NCBI GenBank assembly: GCA_010672965.1
Contig: JAAHFN010000002.1
Span: 169,912-233,911, forward strand
DNA length: 64,000 bases
Direction of reading: 5' to 3'
From: Oscillatoria sp. SIO1A7
GTDB taxonomy: Bacteria > Cyanobacteriota > Cyanobacteriia > Cyanobacteriales > Laspinemataceae
The position numbers were made by a program, and so were the translations under genes. Below, piece by piece: positions 43,388 to 52,186 of this stretch. The notes below the pieces were generated by a model. The model made no database searches, was not told the DNA's origin, and saw only the letters and a program-made list of their open reading frames with translations. Numbering within the stretch: position 1 is the first letter of the stretch; each line of letters begins with the position of its first letter.

Positions 43388-44334
43388 TGGATTTTAGTGC
43401 TGCTCTACCTACTTTTGTCATTACGCTTCCGCGTTGGAGTCGAAGCGGCTCTAGTTGTAGGAATTGTTCTCGCTTGCCTGAAAAAAGCCGAGGAAACTAG
43501 GCTCTATCGTTGGGTTTACTTAGGCGTAGCTGTTGGAATTGCGGCAAGCGTCATGGTCGGCATCCTCTTGGGTGGGGTGCTAGTGGCCCTGAGTAAGTGG
43601 AAACAACCCCTAGCGGCGATCTTTGAACCCGCACTCAAAGGAGGGTTTTGTCTGGTCGCGATCGCCATGCTAACCTGGATGCTCATTTGGATGACCCAGC
43701 AGGCCAAATCCCTCAAAGGAGAAGGAGCGCTCAGTTCCGCTCTGGAATTGGATTCGGGCGACTCTAACGCCATAGGGAAAGCAGCTTGGGGAATCTTCGC
43801 CCTGATTTTCATTGCCGTTTTGCGCGAAGGTTTTGAAACAGTTTTGTTTATTACGGCAAAATTTCAGGAGGGCTATGTTCCCGCTTTGGGTGCCCTGTTA
43901 GGCTTACTCTGTGCTGTGGCGATCGGCATACTTCTTTTCCAAGGAGGAGTCCGCATTAATATTCGGCTATTTTTCCAGATTATGGGCGTATTCTTGCTCC
44001 TAATAGTTTCTGGTTTAACTATCTCTGCCTTGAAACATTTTGACGCCGCCGTTACTATTCTTTCCCAAGTCAATCCCGGGCTAGGTAACCTCTGCAACGG
44101 AGATAGCCCTCCTTGTATTTTGGGACCAATAGTGTGAGATGCTAGCCAGTTTTTACCAGACAATCGCTTTCCCGGTCTGCTTCTCAAAGCTTTATTTGGC
44201 TACCGCTCTATACTTTACTTGGCTCAAGCGATCGGCTATGTGCTGTTTTTAGTCACTGCTGGCAGCCTTTATTTTTGGAGCTTAACAAGTCGGCCTTTGC
44301 CAGTACAGTCTCCAACCCCGAGTTCTCAGCAATA
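43388..44334 (+). pseudogene. FTR1 family iron permease, broken by a frameshift and an in-frame stop
   Basis: From GTG 43388: VDFSAALPTFVITL, typical FTR1 start. There the frame shifts (CTTCCGCGTTGGAGTC instead of an expected CTTCGCGAAGGAGTC), and the conserved REGVE motif becomes RVGVE. The main frame continues AALVVGIVLACLKKAEETRL through LREGFETVLF (second REGxE motif intact) to LGPIV, then TGA at 44135-44137 where the family has Trp. In the same frame translation resumes DASQFLPDNRFPGLLLKALF and ends YFWSLTSRP at TAA 44332-44334. Seven membrane segments would be present if intact. Two independent lesions make a pseudogene likely, though sequencing errors could mimic them. Confidence 0.8.
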
Positions 44335-44394
44335 AGCAGACCCAGCCGCGCTTTTGGCGCGGGCGCAAAAGCAATAAGCAGTTCATTTGAAAAA

Positions 44395-44537
44395 AGACGC
44401 AATTGGCGGGCATCGGGCATCGGGCATCGGGCATCGGGCAAGCCCCTACGCCCCGGAGGGCGGGCTACGCCTACGGGGCGGCTACGCCTACGGAAAACAA
44501 TTGCAAAATTATTCAAAACTAACTTGACAGACTACTA
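44395..44537. repeat. Dispersed element F
   Basis: GGGCATC heptamers (44408-44440), CGCCCCGGAGGGCGGGCTAC and GGGGCGGCTACGCCTACGG, and an end AACTTGACAGACTAC. Related to 33472-33612. Confidence 0.75.
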
Positions 44538-45136
44538 GGGAGAGCGACTGGCATAAATCGAAGTCGTTACGGATTCAATACCTCGCAGGTTGTGCCAAGA
44601 CTGCCAAGGTATTCTCATACACAAACGCAAAAAGCTCGTTCTGAAGTCTAAAACGTTATTTCCTTGCTAAGCCATTCAATGCCCTATGCCCAAAGCAGAG
44701 TCTAAGCCTAAGGCTCAATGCCCAATGCTCGCCAATTGGGTTGCTTAAGTAAAAAGTATTGCTTCTGGATTGGCGTAAAATAAAGAGCGATCGCACTAAC
44801 GAAATCGAGGTTAGGGTAAAATTATATTATTGTGCAGTTATAATTTGGTAGCAATTTACTTTGTTACTAAACGAGCTTTGACTTTTTCAAAAACATTGTC
44901 TAAAGGCAAGATAATCAGTTAAAATTGTATGATTTTATGATAGGTAGTATTCTGTCGTATAGTTAATCAAAAAAAGTAAGAGCGATCGCTCGCATTAGCC
45001 TATTTTTAAGAATTGTAATTTTGCAAGCGATCGGTTTCTGAATAAAAATATCTCTCTAGTCTCTAGGCGAGAGTTAAAAATTAATAGCAGCAAGCAGAAA
45101 AAAACTAATAACTGTCCGATTTTTTTGTAGTAAGTT
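44538..45136. other. Intergenic, no gene seen
   Basis: About 600 bp, AT-rich toward the kinase gene. Contains an STRR-like CAATGCCC patch near 44680-44720 and several HIP1 sites. No coding or RNA signal recognised. It likely holds the promoter of the sensor kinase gene. Confidence 0.5.
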
Positions 45137-46708
45137 ATGTACGAAAAGCCAGTAAAAGTTCTCCTTGTCGATAGCGATGAAAATGATTATATACTCATAT
45201 CAAATTTATTATCTGAGAGCCAGATGGGGACGTTCGAGGTGCAATGGGTAGGTACTTATGTAGAAGGTCTGGAGAAAACGAGCGAAAATCAGCATGATGT
45301 CTATATGCTAGACGATAGACTTGGCGATCGCACGGGTCTGGAACTGTTGCGTTCAGCTTTGGAAAAAGGTTGCACGGAACCTATAATCTTGCTGACGGGT
45401 CAAGGCGATCGTCAGGTGGATATAGAAGCCATGAATGCTGGCGCTGCGGACTACCTTATTAAAAGTAAGCTCGAGCCGCAACTTCTGGAGCGGTCGGTTC
45501 GCTATGCGATCGAGCGCAAGCGAGTTGAGAAGGCTCTGCGTTTGAGTCAAGACCGTTATGCTCTAGCAGTAGGTGGGGGTCAAGTAGGGGTTTGGGACTG
45601 GAATATTCAAACTAACAAACTTTATATTTCTCCCAATTTGAAAGCTATGCTGAGCTATGCAGATATAGAAATTGGCAATAATTGGGATGATTGGAATAAG
45701 CTAATACATCCCGACGATATAGAACAGGTTATGAAATCATTGGAAACACACCTTGCCGGCTTAATCGGTCAGTATGAAGTAGAATATCGCAGGCTGCACA
45801 AAGATAGAACTTGGCGGTGGTTTCTCTCCCGAGGTATTGCCTTGCGAGACGCTGAGGGTAAGCCATATCGCATGGCAGGCTCGGAAACAGATATTACAGA
45901 AAGAAAGCAATTAGAAGCTTATCTGCGTCAAGCTCTGGCTAGGGAAAAAGAACTAAGCGAACTAAAGTCTCGCTTTGTGACAATGGTTTCGCACGAATTT
46001 CGCACCCCTTTAGCTACAATATTATCTTCAGCAGACTTAATGGATTTTTATGTAGAAAGTGGCAATTATCATAAACTGAGCCAACATATTAGCCAGGTAC
46101 AAAAAGCAACTGAGTATATGACGCAGATGCTAGAAGATGTATTGACTATCGGTCAAGCGGAAGCAGGAAAACTTAAGTTGAAACCGACCCAACTAAATTT
46201 AAGTCAATTTTGTCTAGAAATTGTCAGAGATCTTGATAATTCTGGACAAAACAATATAGAGGATTTAGATGATCTTGTTGGAGACAAAAAAAATAGAATT
46301 AGACTGGTTGACTATCTCGAACAAAAAGAGACAAAAATAAAAGCTTTTATGGACGCTAAAATGTTGAAGCAAGTCTTGAATAACTTGCTATCAAATGCTC
46401 TAAAATATTCTTCAAAAGAAGTCTATTTTGAGCTGTCTTGTGAAGATGAAATGGCCGAGTTTAAAGTACGAGATTATGGTATCGGCATTACCCCAGAAGA
46501 CCAAGTAAAAATTTTGGAACCCTTCCATAGAGGTGAAAATGTAGAGAATATCCCGGGAACCGGCTTGGGGTTGGCAATTGTTAAAAAATGCGTCGATTTG
46601 CACGGCGGCTTGATTTTCGTCAAAAGTGAATTGGGCATGGGTACAACTTTTACTGTTAAGTTGCCTTTGCATCAGCCCGAATATCAATATAATAACGACA
46701 TAACATGA
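45137..46708 (+). CDS. Hybrid sensor: receiver, PAS and histidine kinase
   Basis: 523 residues. Receiver domain (about 6-125) with Asp12/Asp14 pair and MLDDRLGDRTG (phospho-Asp at 59 or 60), TGQGDRQ and Lys in LIKSK. PAS domain (about 140-255): GVWDWNIQTNKLYISPNLKA and the PAC block GSETDITERKQ. HisKA (about 275-345) with the phospho-His in MVSHEFRTPL. HATPase (about 395-515): N box NNLLSNALKYS, G1 DYGIGI, G2 GTGLGLAIVKK. Complete kinase in a receiver-PAS-HK order common in cyanobacteria. No membrane segments, so cytoplasmic. No partner regulator nearby. Confidence 0.92.
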   Translation: MYEKPVKVLLVDSDENDYILISNLLSESQMGTFEVQWVGTYVEGLEKTSENQHDVYMLDDRLGDRTGLELLRSALEKGCTEPIILLTGQGDRQVDIEAMNAGAADYLIKSKLEPQLLERSVRYAIERKRVEKALRLSQDRYALAVGGGQVGVWDWNIQTNKLYISPNLKAMLSYADIEIGNNWDDWNKLIHPDDIEQVMKSLETHLAGLIGQYEVEYRRLHKDRTWRWFLSRGIALRDAEGKPYRMAGSETDITERKQLEAYLRQALAREKELSELKSRFVTMVSHEFRTPLATILSSADLMDFYVESGNYHKLSQHISQVQKATEYMTQMLEDVLTIGQAEAGKLKLKPTQLNLSQFCLEIVRDLDNSGQNNIEDLDDLVGDKKNRIRLVDYLEQKETKIKAFMDAKMLKQVLNNLLSNALKYSSKEVYFELSCEDEMAEFKVRDYGIGITPEDQVKILEPFHRGENVENIPGTGLGLAIVKKCVDLHGGLIFVKSELGMGTTFTVKLPLHQPEYQYNNDIT

Positions 46709-46839
46709 AAAATATTGTTTGAAGCATAACATATAAAAATCTATTGCCTGTTAGGATTGGGAAAATAAGAAAAATTATTTATATCAAATAGGATATAATA
46801 TAAGACAATAATATACAAAGATAGTTAGAGGGTTACCGG

Positions 46840-47529
46840 ATGAAAGCCTATCATAAAATTCCGATCGCTGACTGCGCCGAACCCTTGGTGCCGATTCCCC
46901 TAGATCTGTTTGCGGTGGTATCGCCTCACCCTTACCAAAACCTGGGGGCTCCCTATGGAGAGAGATCGCCTTTTTATCTGCGTCAAGGGGTTCTCAATAG
47001 CTTAATTGCAGCCCAAACTCAGCTCCAGAAAGAGCGTCCGGGCTGGCAAATCCAAATTTTCGATGCCTATCGACCTATTTCGGTTCAAGAATTTATGGTA
47101 AAGTATAGTTATAAACAGCTGTTACGAGCAGAAGGACTCAGGGAGGAAGACTTGAGCGAAGCTCAGCAGCAAGCTATTCTGGATCGAGTTTATCAGTTTT
47201 GGGCACTACCCAGTTCGGATCCGAAGACGCCGCCACCTCATAGCACTGGTGCGGCTATAGACGTAACTCTTTTAGATTCAATGGGCGAACCAGTCGATAT
47301 GGGTTCGCCCATTGATGAAATATCCCCCCGCTCCTATCCCGATCGTTTTGCTAATAGCGCTAATCTTTCAGAAAGAGACTATCATACTAGCCGAGAGCTA
47401 TTGCGCTCGGCGATGCACTCCGCCGGATTCGAGCGCCATCTAAAAGAGTGGTGGCATTTCAGCCAAGGCGACCAAATGTGGGCGTGGCTTACGAATCAAA
47501 AGACAGCGCGCTACGGTCGAGTTAATTGA
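46840..47529 (+). CDS. M15 family D-Ala-D-Ala dipeptidase-like protein
   Basis: 229 residues, VanX/DdpX-like. IQIFDAYRPISVQEFMVKYS carries the YRP motif; HSTGAAIDVTLLDS (His about 134, Asp about 141) and KEWWHFSQGD (His near 207, with the general-base Glu) complete the zinc site. The family cleaves D-alanyl-D-alanine from wall turnover or acts as a wall dipeptidase. No signal peptide, so cytoplasmic. Single gene, with a hairpin terminator just after the stop. Confidence 0.9.
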   Translation: MKAYHKIPIADCAEPLVPIPLDLFAVVSPHPYQNLGAPYGERSPFYLRQGVLNSLIAAQTQLQKERPGWQIQIFDAYRPISVQEFMVKYSYKQLLRAEGLREEDLSEAQQQAILDRVYQFWALPSSDPKTPPPHSTGAAIDVTLLDSMGEPVDMGSPIDEISPRSYPDRFANSANLSERDYHTSRELLRSAMHSAGFERHLKEWWHFSQGDQMWAWLTNQKTARYGRVN

Positions 47530-47531
47530 TA

Positions 47532-47560
47532 AGAAATAGGGATGATATCTCCCTATTTCT
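47532..47560 (+). terminator. Hairpin after the M15 gene
   Basis: AGAAATAGGGA (47532-47542) pairs with TCCCTATTTCT (47550-47560), 7-nt loop; only a weak T-run follows. Confidence 0.6.
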
Positions 47561-47844
47561 CAGAGAAGGCACAAGGGTTCTCTTATACTCTTATCTCCCC
47601 AAGTCCCCTTATTTGCCGCAAGCGTTCTAGGACTCGATGGCAGCGATAGCCCTAGATTTCGGCAAATTGTGGGTGGGGAGATGGAGGGAGAAGACATCGC
47701 CCGAGATTCTGTGCTAGAGTACAATTGGCAGAATTTAGAACGCCTTCCCGATTGGCTTACAAAATTTAATTTTGTATTACCCCGATTTGCATCAGTTCTG
47801 TCAGTATTTTTTAGATAGAGTTTATTGAGTTTTATTATTTTTGC

Positions 47845-48294
47845 ATGAGAATCCCAATCCCGTTTAACTGGCGCACTGCCGCAATCGTCCCTGCTATTGC
47901 GGTAAGTCTGGGTATGAGCGCGCTCGGGGCTAAGGCTGAGGATATGTACAACCCCATTATCTTGCGAGGCAGTAACGAGGTTTCAGACGAACTCTCGGAG
48001 AAGGATATCCCGACGGGCCAGGGTGGATTTGCCCGCGACTACAAGGTCAATCTCAAAGATGGAGACCAAGTTGCGATCGATTTACTCTCTGAAAACTTCG
48101 ATACGATTGTTTCTCTGATTGGCCCTGATGGAACCACAGTAGCGGAAAATGACGATGGTCCAGACGGCAGCACTAACTCTCTGCTATTTGCTCGAATCAC
48201 TAAAACCGGAGAATATATTGTCCGGGTACGAGCCTTTGGCGAGAGCGGTGTCGGACCTTTTGACCTAAAGGTAACGCGCCTGCGCCCTATCTAA
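47845..48294 (+). CDS. Exported PPC-domain protein
   Basis: 149 residues. Signal peptide (about 1-31) ends ALGAKAED. The rest is a bacterial pre-peptidase C-terminal (PPC) beta-sandwich: FARDYKVNLKDGDQVAIDLL, FDTIVSLIGPDGTTVAENDD, GPDGSTNSLLFARITKTGEY and IVRVRAFGESGVGPFDL. PPC domains usually follow a protease; here it stands alone, a form common in cyanobacteria with unknown role. Start at ATG 47845 is the only good one. Confidence 0.85.
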   Translation: MRIPIPFNWRTAAIVPAIAVSLGMSALGAKAEDMYNPIILRGSNEVSDELSEKDIPTGQGGFARDYKVNLKDGDQVAIDLLSENFDTIVSLIGPDGTTVAENDDGPDGSTNSLLFARITKTGEYIVRVRAFGESGVGPFDLKVTRLRPI

Positions 48295-48365
48295 GCCTGG
48301 AAGCGGGGCGTGAAGTTACTGAGGGACTCAGACTTGCGTCCCAAAAAAAATTTTTCCAGTTTCTG

Positions 48366-48394
48366 TTGACAATTTCCAAAAAGCATGCTACTGT
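48366..48394 (+). promoter_or_regulatory. tRNA-Phe promoter
   Basis: TTGACA (48366-48371), 17 bp, TACTGT (48389-48394), about 27 bp before the tRNA. Shares TTGnCAATTTnC and AGCATGnTA with the ffs promoter. Confidence 0.75.
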
Positions 48395-48420
48395 ATATAA
48401 CAGTGGATAAAAAACCATAA

Positions 48421-48493
<73 letters not shown>

Positions 48494-48504
48494 TTATACC
48501 CCTT

Positions 48505-48535
48505 AAACCCTTGCACTGTCAAGGGTTTTGTTTTT
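48505..48535 (+). terminator. tRNA-Phe terminator
   Basis: AAACCCTTG (48505-48513), 6-nt loop, CAAGGGTTT (48520-48528) then TGTTTTT. Confidence 0.88.
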
Positions 48536-48688
48536 GCAAGAGGCCCCATCTAGGTGAGCATAAGGACTAAAATCTTACTCACCTCTGTTGCTACATTTGG
48601 GTTATTTCTGCCCAGCGCCTGGGCGCAGTGAAAATAATCGGTGGGGCAGTTGTCCAATAAGCAATTTGCAACTAATGCACGATTAAAC

Positions 48689-48782
48689 GATAAGCCCCTC
48701 TAAGATTTCTCCTAGAAGGGCTTATCTGCCTGCTGCGGGGAGTTATGGGGCGGCCTCTTTAGGATTTCTCCTAAAAGAGCCT
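48689..48782. repeat. Twin hairpins with a common loop
   Basis: GATAAGCCC...GGGCTTATC (48689-48726) and GGCCTCTTTAGGA...TCCTAAAAGAGCC (48752-48782) each enclose GATTTCTCCTA. They lie at the left edge of the putative element, downstream of the convergent minus-strand gene, and may terminate it. Confidence 0.6.
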
Positions 48783-48883
48783 TTCGTGTAAAAAGCTGCA
48801 GTTTTTATTTACGCAAAGCTTTGCCTTATGCTGCGGGAAGATTTGGGCATTTCCAACCTCCATCTACATTATAGCTTGAAAAT

Positions 48884-49396
48884 TCAGATTGTCAACTGCG
48901 ATTGCTCCTGTTCGATAAATCGCTTGACAAGGCTGCGGATGTCCTTGGCCTTTTTTGCCTGCCTTCCCAACTTCAATTCCTTAAGCAGAACTCCCTCAAA
49001 CTTCCACATCAGCTCAGTAATATCGGTTTGCGCCTGGGCAAGCTCGGGTTGCGAATCATCCCCCGATACCTCTGGCATATCTTGGCGATCGCCATCGGTC
49101 GCCTTCTGGTTTTCCAGCGCTTCTACCCGCCGTTCTAGCTGAGATAGCCGTTCTGGTAAGTTACCTAGTGTGCCATTATATCCCTCTAGTGTACTACTGT
49201 CGCTCCTTGGTGTGCCACTGGGTAAGCTACCAATTAGCACCTCCGCCAAGACTTGATTGATTAGAGCGCTTGAAACCTGAGCCCTCCCGTCTTTTCCAGC
49301 TTTTAAAGCAATTCCTCGTCGGGCTGCATAATCAATCAAAACTGCATAATTTTCAGGTTGCAAGTATGCGGATACTCTAGGGTTGTCGGTACTCAT
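48884..49396 (-). CDS. Element-encoded hypothetical, possible RHH/coiled-coil DNA-binding protein
   Basis: 170 residues: MSTDNPRVSAYLQPENYAVL, IDYAARRGIALKAGKDGRAQ, then SSALINQVLAEVLIG (helix-turn pattern of a ribbon-helix-helix N-terminus), a coiled coil LPERLSQLERRVEALENQKA, an acidic linker and a helical tail ending RFIEQEQSQL. The RVSAYLQPENYAVLI stretch resembles RHH-type copy-number or mobilisation regulators. Last gene of the minus cluster, 70 bp after the recombinase. Function inferred only. Confidence 0.5.
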   Translation of the reverse strand: MSTDNPRVSAYLQPENYAVLIDYAARRGIALKAGKDGRAQVSSALINQVLAEVLIGSLPSGTPRSDSSTLEGYNGTLGNLPERLSQLERRVEALENQKATDGDRQDMPEVSGDDSQPELAQAQTDITELMWKFEGVLLKELKLGRQAKKAKDIRSLVKRFIEQEQSQLTI

Positions 49397-49465
49397 AGTG
49401 TCTCACTTAGTGTCATACTGCCATAGTAGCACACTTTTGCCAGTGTGCCACCAAGTAATACTCCT

Positions 49466-50302
49466 CTAAAAATCTGGCACCTCGTAATCGTCCAACAGTC
49501 CTGCGTAGTGCGAATAAATCGTAGTGGGTGAATTACCCACCCACCTGGCAATGACGGCCACAGGAATATTAAGCCGGAGGCATTCGGTAATGAAAAACCC
49601 CCGAGCCGCATAGGGTCTCCTGTAGCGAATCGGCAAAGTTGCCAAAGTTGGCCCCCAACTTCTCCTGTTAAAATTGGAGAGGTGGATAATGCTCCCCTTT
49701 GGAGAACAAAATACTGGTCCCTCTTTTCTTTTTAAGGAAGCCAACAAAGCTTTAAGAGAACCGTTAACCGGAAACCGTCTTAAATCTTCAACTTTTAAAC
49801 CTTCCTTCCTCACACCATCGACTACTGGAGAATGAAAAGTTATCTCAGACATAGAAGGGTCTATGTCCGTCCAAAGAAGCCCGATTGCTTCGCTAGGGCG
49901 GCACCCAGTCTTAAACAGAAACCGCACAAAGTCGTAGTAATGAAAACCTTTATAGGCTTCTACTACTATATCCTTTTCTGCAAGGGAAAAAATATCGACT
50001 TGTTTCCGTTTTTTTCTAAAATCGCCCAAAAACGGATGGTAAGGGTTGTTTTTGACTAACCCTTCCCTTTTTCCCCATTCTATACAAGCACTGATATGCT
50101 TGAGGGTTCTTCTAGCTGAATCTAGCGAATAATTATCAATAAGAAAATCTCTCGTTTCCCGAGCCTTTTCTAAAGAATTGGGACAAAGAAAAATCCTTTT
50201 TTCGATTGTAATAACTGCTCTTAAGGTACTATGAGCCCATAGTTTTTCCTTAAAAAGACGGTACTGCCCCCATACTTCTTGCAATGTCGGTGTATCTGTC
50301 AT
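49466..50302 (-). CDS. Tyrosine recombinase (integrase) with variant active-site boxes
   Basis: 278 residues. SAM-like N-terminal domain (about 5-95), catalytic domain from about 105. Arg135 in TGCRPSEAIGL is the first catalytic Arg; the HxxR box reads YAAR (Tyr231, Arg234); the usual (G/W)H position is GN (WVGNSPTTIYSHYAG, Asn257); the nucleophile is Tyr266. Phage-type integrases often have these substitutions, so activity is possible. Likely integrates the element; the tRNA-Phe gene 970 bp away is a candidate target. MTDTPTLQEV start fits. Confidence 0.82.
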   Translation of the reverse strand: MTDTPTLQEVWGQYRLFKEKLWAHSTLRAVITIEKRIFLCPNSLEKARETRDFLIDNYSLDSARRTLKHISACIEWGKREGLVKNNPYHPFLGDFRKKRKQVDIFSLAEKDIVVEAYKGFHYYDFVRFLFKTGCRPSEAIGLLWTDIDPSMSEITFHSPVVDGVRKEGLKVEDLRRFPVNGSLKALLASLKRKEGPVFCSPKGSIIHLSNFNRRSWGPTLATLPIRYRRPYAARGFFITECLRLNIPVAVIARWVGNSPTTIYSHYAGLLDDYEVPDF

Positions 50303-50489
50303 TAGCCTTTTTAATGTGGTACTGCCGGTTTCAAATATTACATGTCAAGCTGAAACTCAAGCTGGGACTAGAACTTTTCAATCAAAGCAAAACCGCCCAC
50401 TTAAAAATACACCACACCCTCAAAAACAATTGCGGGATGACAACCTCAGTGCTGCCAAAAAACTATTTCCAATCAATAATAGCAAAACG

Positions 50490-52124
50490 TCAAAAAGGTG
50501 ACTGAATAATATAAACCTTTTCCGAAGCCCTAGAAAAAGCTGTGTATAACAACTCTGGCCTTTGGTCTTTCTCGTCAAATTGCTTTTTTGACGGTTGCTT
50601 GAGGATATCCTCTATATGAACAAACACATAGTTAAAAGTAGAGCCCTGGCTTTTGTGTACGGTCAGGGCAAAAATATCTTTAAGGCTGTCTCCCCAAGCA
50701 TGAAGGAAGGCCATAGCTTTTTTATTTCCTTTGCGCCTTGCCTCATTAAAAATCGCTTGTTTGGACTTAATTGCATTCTCATGTAAAATGCGAGCCTCAA
50801 ACTTGTTGCCAGACTCAGGAGTACACTTGAATAAAGTCATTGTCCCCCTAAGCTTCTGACATATATCAGGAGCCAAGCTCAAATCTTCCGATGTAATTGC
50901 TCTTTTGAATGGCTCAGAGACTATTTCCATTTCCTCTGAGTTAGTCGCTACAATCATTTTCTGAACCCCATATTTAGGGTCAAGAACTAAACGAATAACC
51001 GGACGAGTGGCAATAAGCTTTTGACTTTTAAAAAATTCCTTAGAATGACCATAGACAAACCGTTTTATATTTCTGTTAAAAAAATCAACTTCCTTGTTGC
51101 GAAAAGCTAGCAAGCGGCAAAAATTAGAGTTTTCACTAAAATCTGTGCTTGCAAATAGATTTCCTGCAATCTCAAAAGCTTCCGAAGATGAAACCGTAAT
51201 TACCGCCAGCTCATCAGCTTGAGGCCAATAAATAGAATTTGTATCAACAGCCTCCCTCAGTTTTTGGCACTCGTTCAGTATGTGACCGCTGTATCGCATC
51301 ACTTGCCGCAGCTCAACGTTAATAGGAGTTTTTGCAAAAGCTGGACTCAAAGCCTCACCTACTGGAGGAAGTTGGTAGCGATCGCCCATCCATAAAACCT
51401 TCTTTACCGAGTCAATAATTTCTTGGTAGTCCTCTGCCGAAACCATACTGGCTTCGTCGCAAATCACCAAGTCTGCTCCGGCTATGAGACTGGAATTTTC
51501 TTTATCAAAACCCTCAGTCCCATCTCTGTTGACTATCGGCTGCTTCCCAAGCGCTTGGGCAATAGTGTAACATTCACTGCCGCCCATACCACTATTGCTT
51601 AGCGATCGCTGCAACTGTTTCTTGGCTTTGTGAGTCGGAACCACAAAAATCGGCGATACATTCTCGTCTTTGCGTAATTCCTTGACAAAATAACCAACCA
51701 AGAAGGTTTTCCCGGTTCCCGCCGCCCCAGATAACGCGGCTGATTTTTTCTTCCCCTTAAACCAATCGAGCAATACTTCGACGGACTTTTGCTGATCTGA
51801 GTTGAGAGGATTCTCCTCAATTTGATTCTTGTTACAAGAATCTAAAACGCTTGCAGTTACTGCGTTTGCGCCTTCACTTTGATTTCTGTTACAAGAATCA
51901 ATGTCATTTGGCTGCTCCCGATCTAAAGCCGTTTGATTCTTGTTACAGGAATCAAACAACGTGTCTAAAGCGCCGATCGCCTCTACAATTTCTGATATTG
52001 GATAATGCGCGATCGCATGCTCTAACGCCAAAGCAAGCGGAATTTCCAGCCGCATCACTTTTGTGGGCGCGGCTGTTTTCTTTCTACCTGCACCAGGGCG
52101 GGCACCTCCTCTTTTTAATTTCAT
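50490..52124 (-). CDS. RecD/PIF1-like helicase with RPGAGRK N-terminus and DSCNKNQ repeats
   Basis: 544 residues. N-terminus GGARPGAGRKK (a basic motif seen in phage and plasmid DNA-binding proteins), a helix-rich region, then three copies of DSCNKNQ or DSCNRNQ (58-64, 77-83, 95-101) in a flexible linker. Helicase core: Walker A GAAGTGKT (133-140), Walker B VICDEAS (about 221-227), GDRYQLPPVGEAL (motif III), and C-terminal TVHKSQGSTF and YTAFSRASEKVYI (motifs V/VI of superfamily 1). The DNA for the linker carries three 19-bp palindromes (see 51824-51952). Probably acts in element replication or transfer. It is separated by about 60 bp from the SAP-ASCH gene on the same strand. Confidence 0.85.
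   Translation of the reverse strand: MKLKRGGARPGAGRKKTAAPTKVMRLEIPLALALEHAIAHYPISEIVEAIGALDTLFDSCNKNQTALDREQPNDIDSCNRNQSEGANAVTASVLDSCNKNQIEENPLNSDQQKSVEVLLDWFKGKKKSAALSGAAGTGKTFLVGYFVKELRKDENVSPIFVVPTHKAKKQLQRSLSNSGMGGSECYTIAQALGKQPIVNRDGTEGFDKENSSLIAGADLVICDEASMVSAEDYQEIIDSVKKVLWMGDRYQLPPVGEALSPAFAKTPINVELRQVMRYSGHILNECQKLREAVDTNSIYWPQADELAVITVSSSEAFEIAGNLFASTDFSENSNFCRLLAFRNKEVDFFNRNIKRFVYGHSKEFFKSQKLIATRPVIRLVLDPKYGVQKMIVATNSEEMEIVSEPFKRAITSEDLSLAPDICQKLRGTMTLFKCTPESGNKFEARILHENAIKSKQAIFNEARRKGNKKAMAFLHAWGDSLKDIFALTVHKSQGSTFNYVFVHIEDILKQPSKKQFDEKDQRPELLYTAFSRASEKVYIIQSPF
51824..51952. promoter_or_regulatory. Three 19-bp palindromes inside the helicase gene
   Basis: GATTCTTGTTACAAGAATC (51824-51842) is a perfect palindrome; GATTTCTGTTACAAGAATC (51881-51899) and GATTCTTGTTACAGGAATC (51934-51952) differ by one or two bases. 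Centre spacings 57 and 53 bp. They encode the DSCNKNQ repeats. Could be operators or an origin/resolution site. Confidence 0.6.
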
Positions 52125-52186
52125 AAAGCTGGTTTATCTGCAAAAGGATTAGCGATCGCTTCCGAAATAAAAGGTCTGCACTTTTC

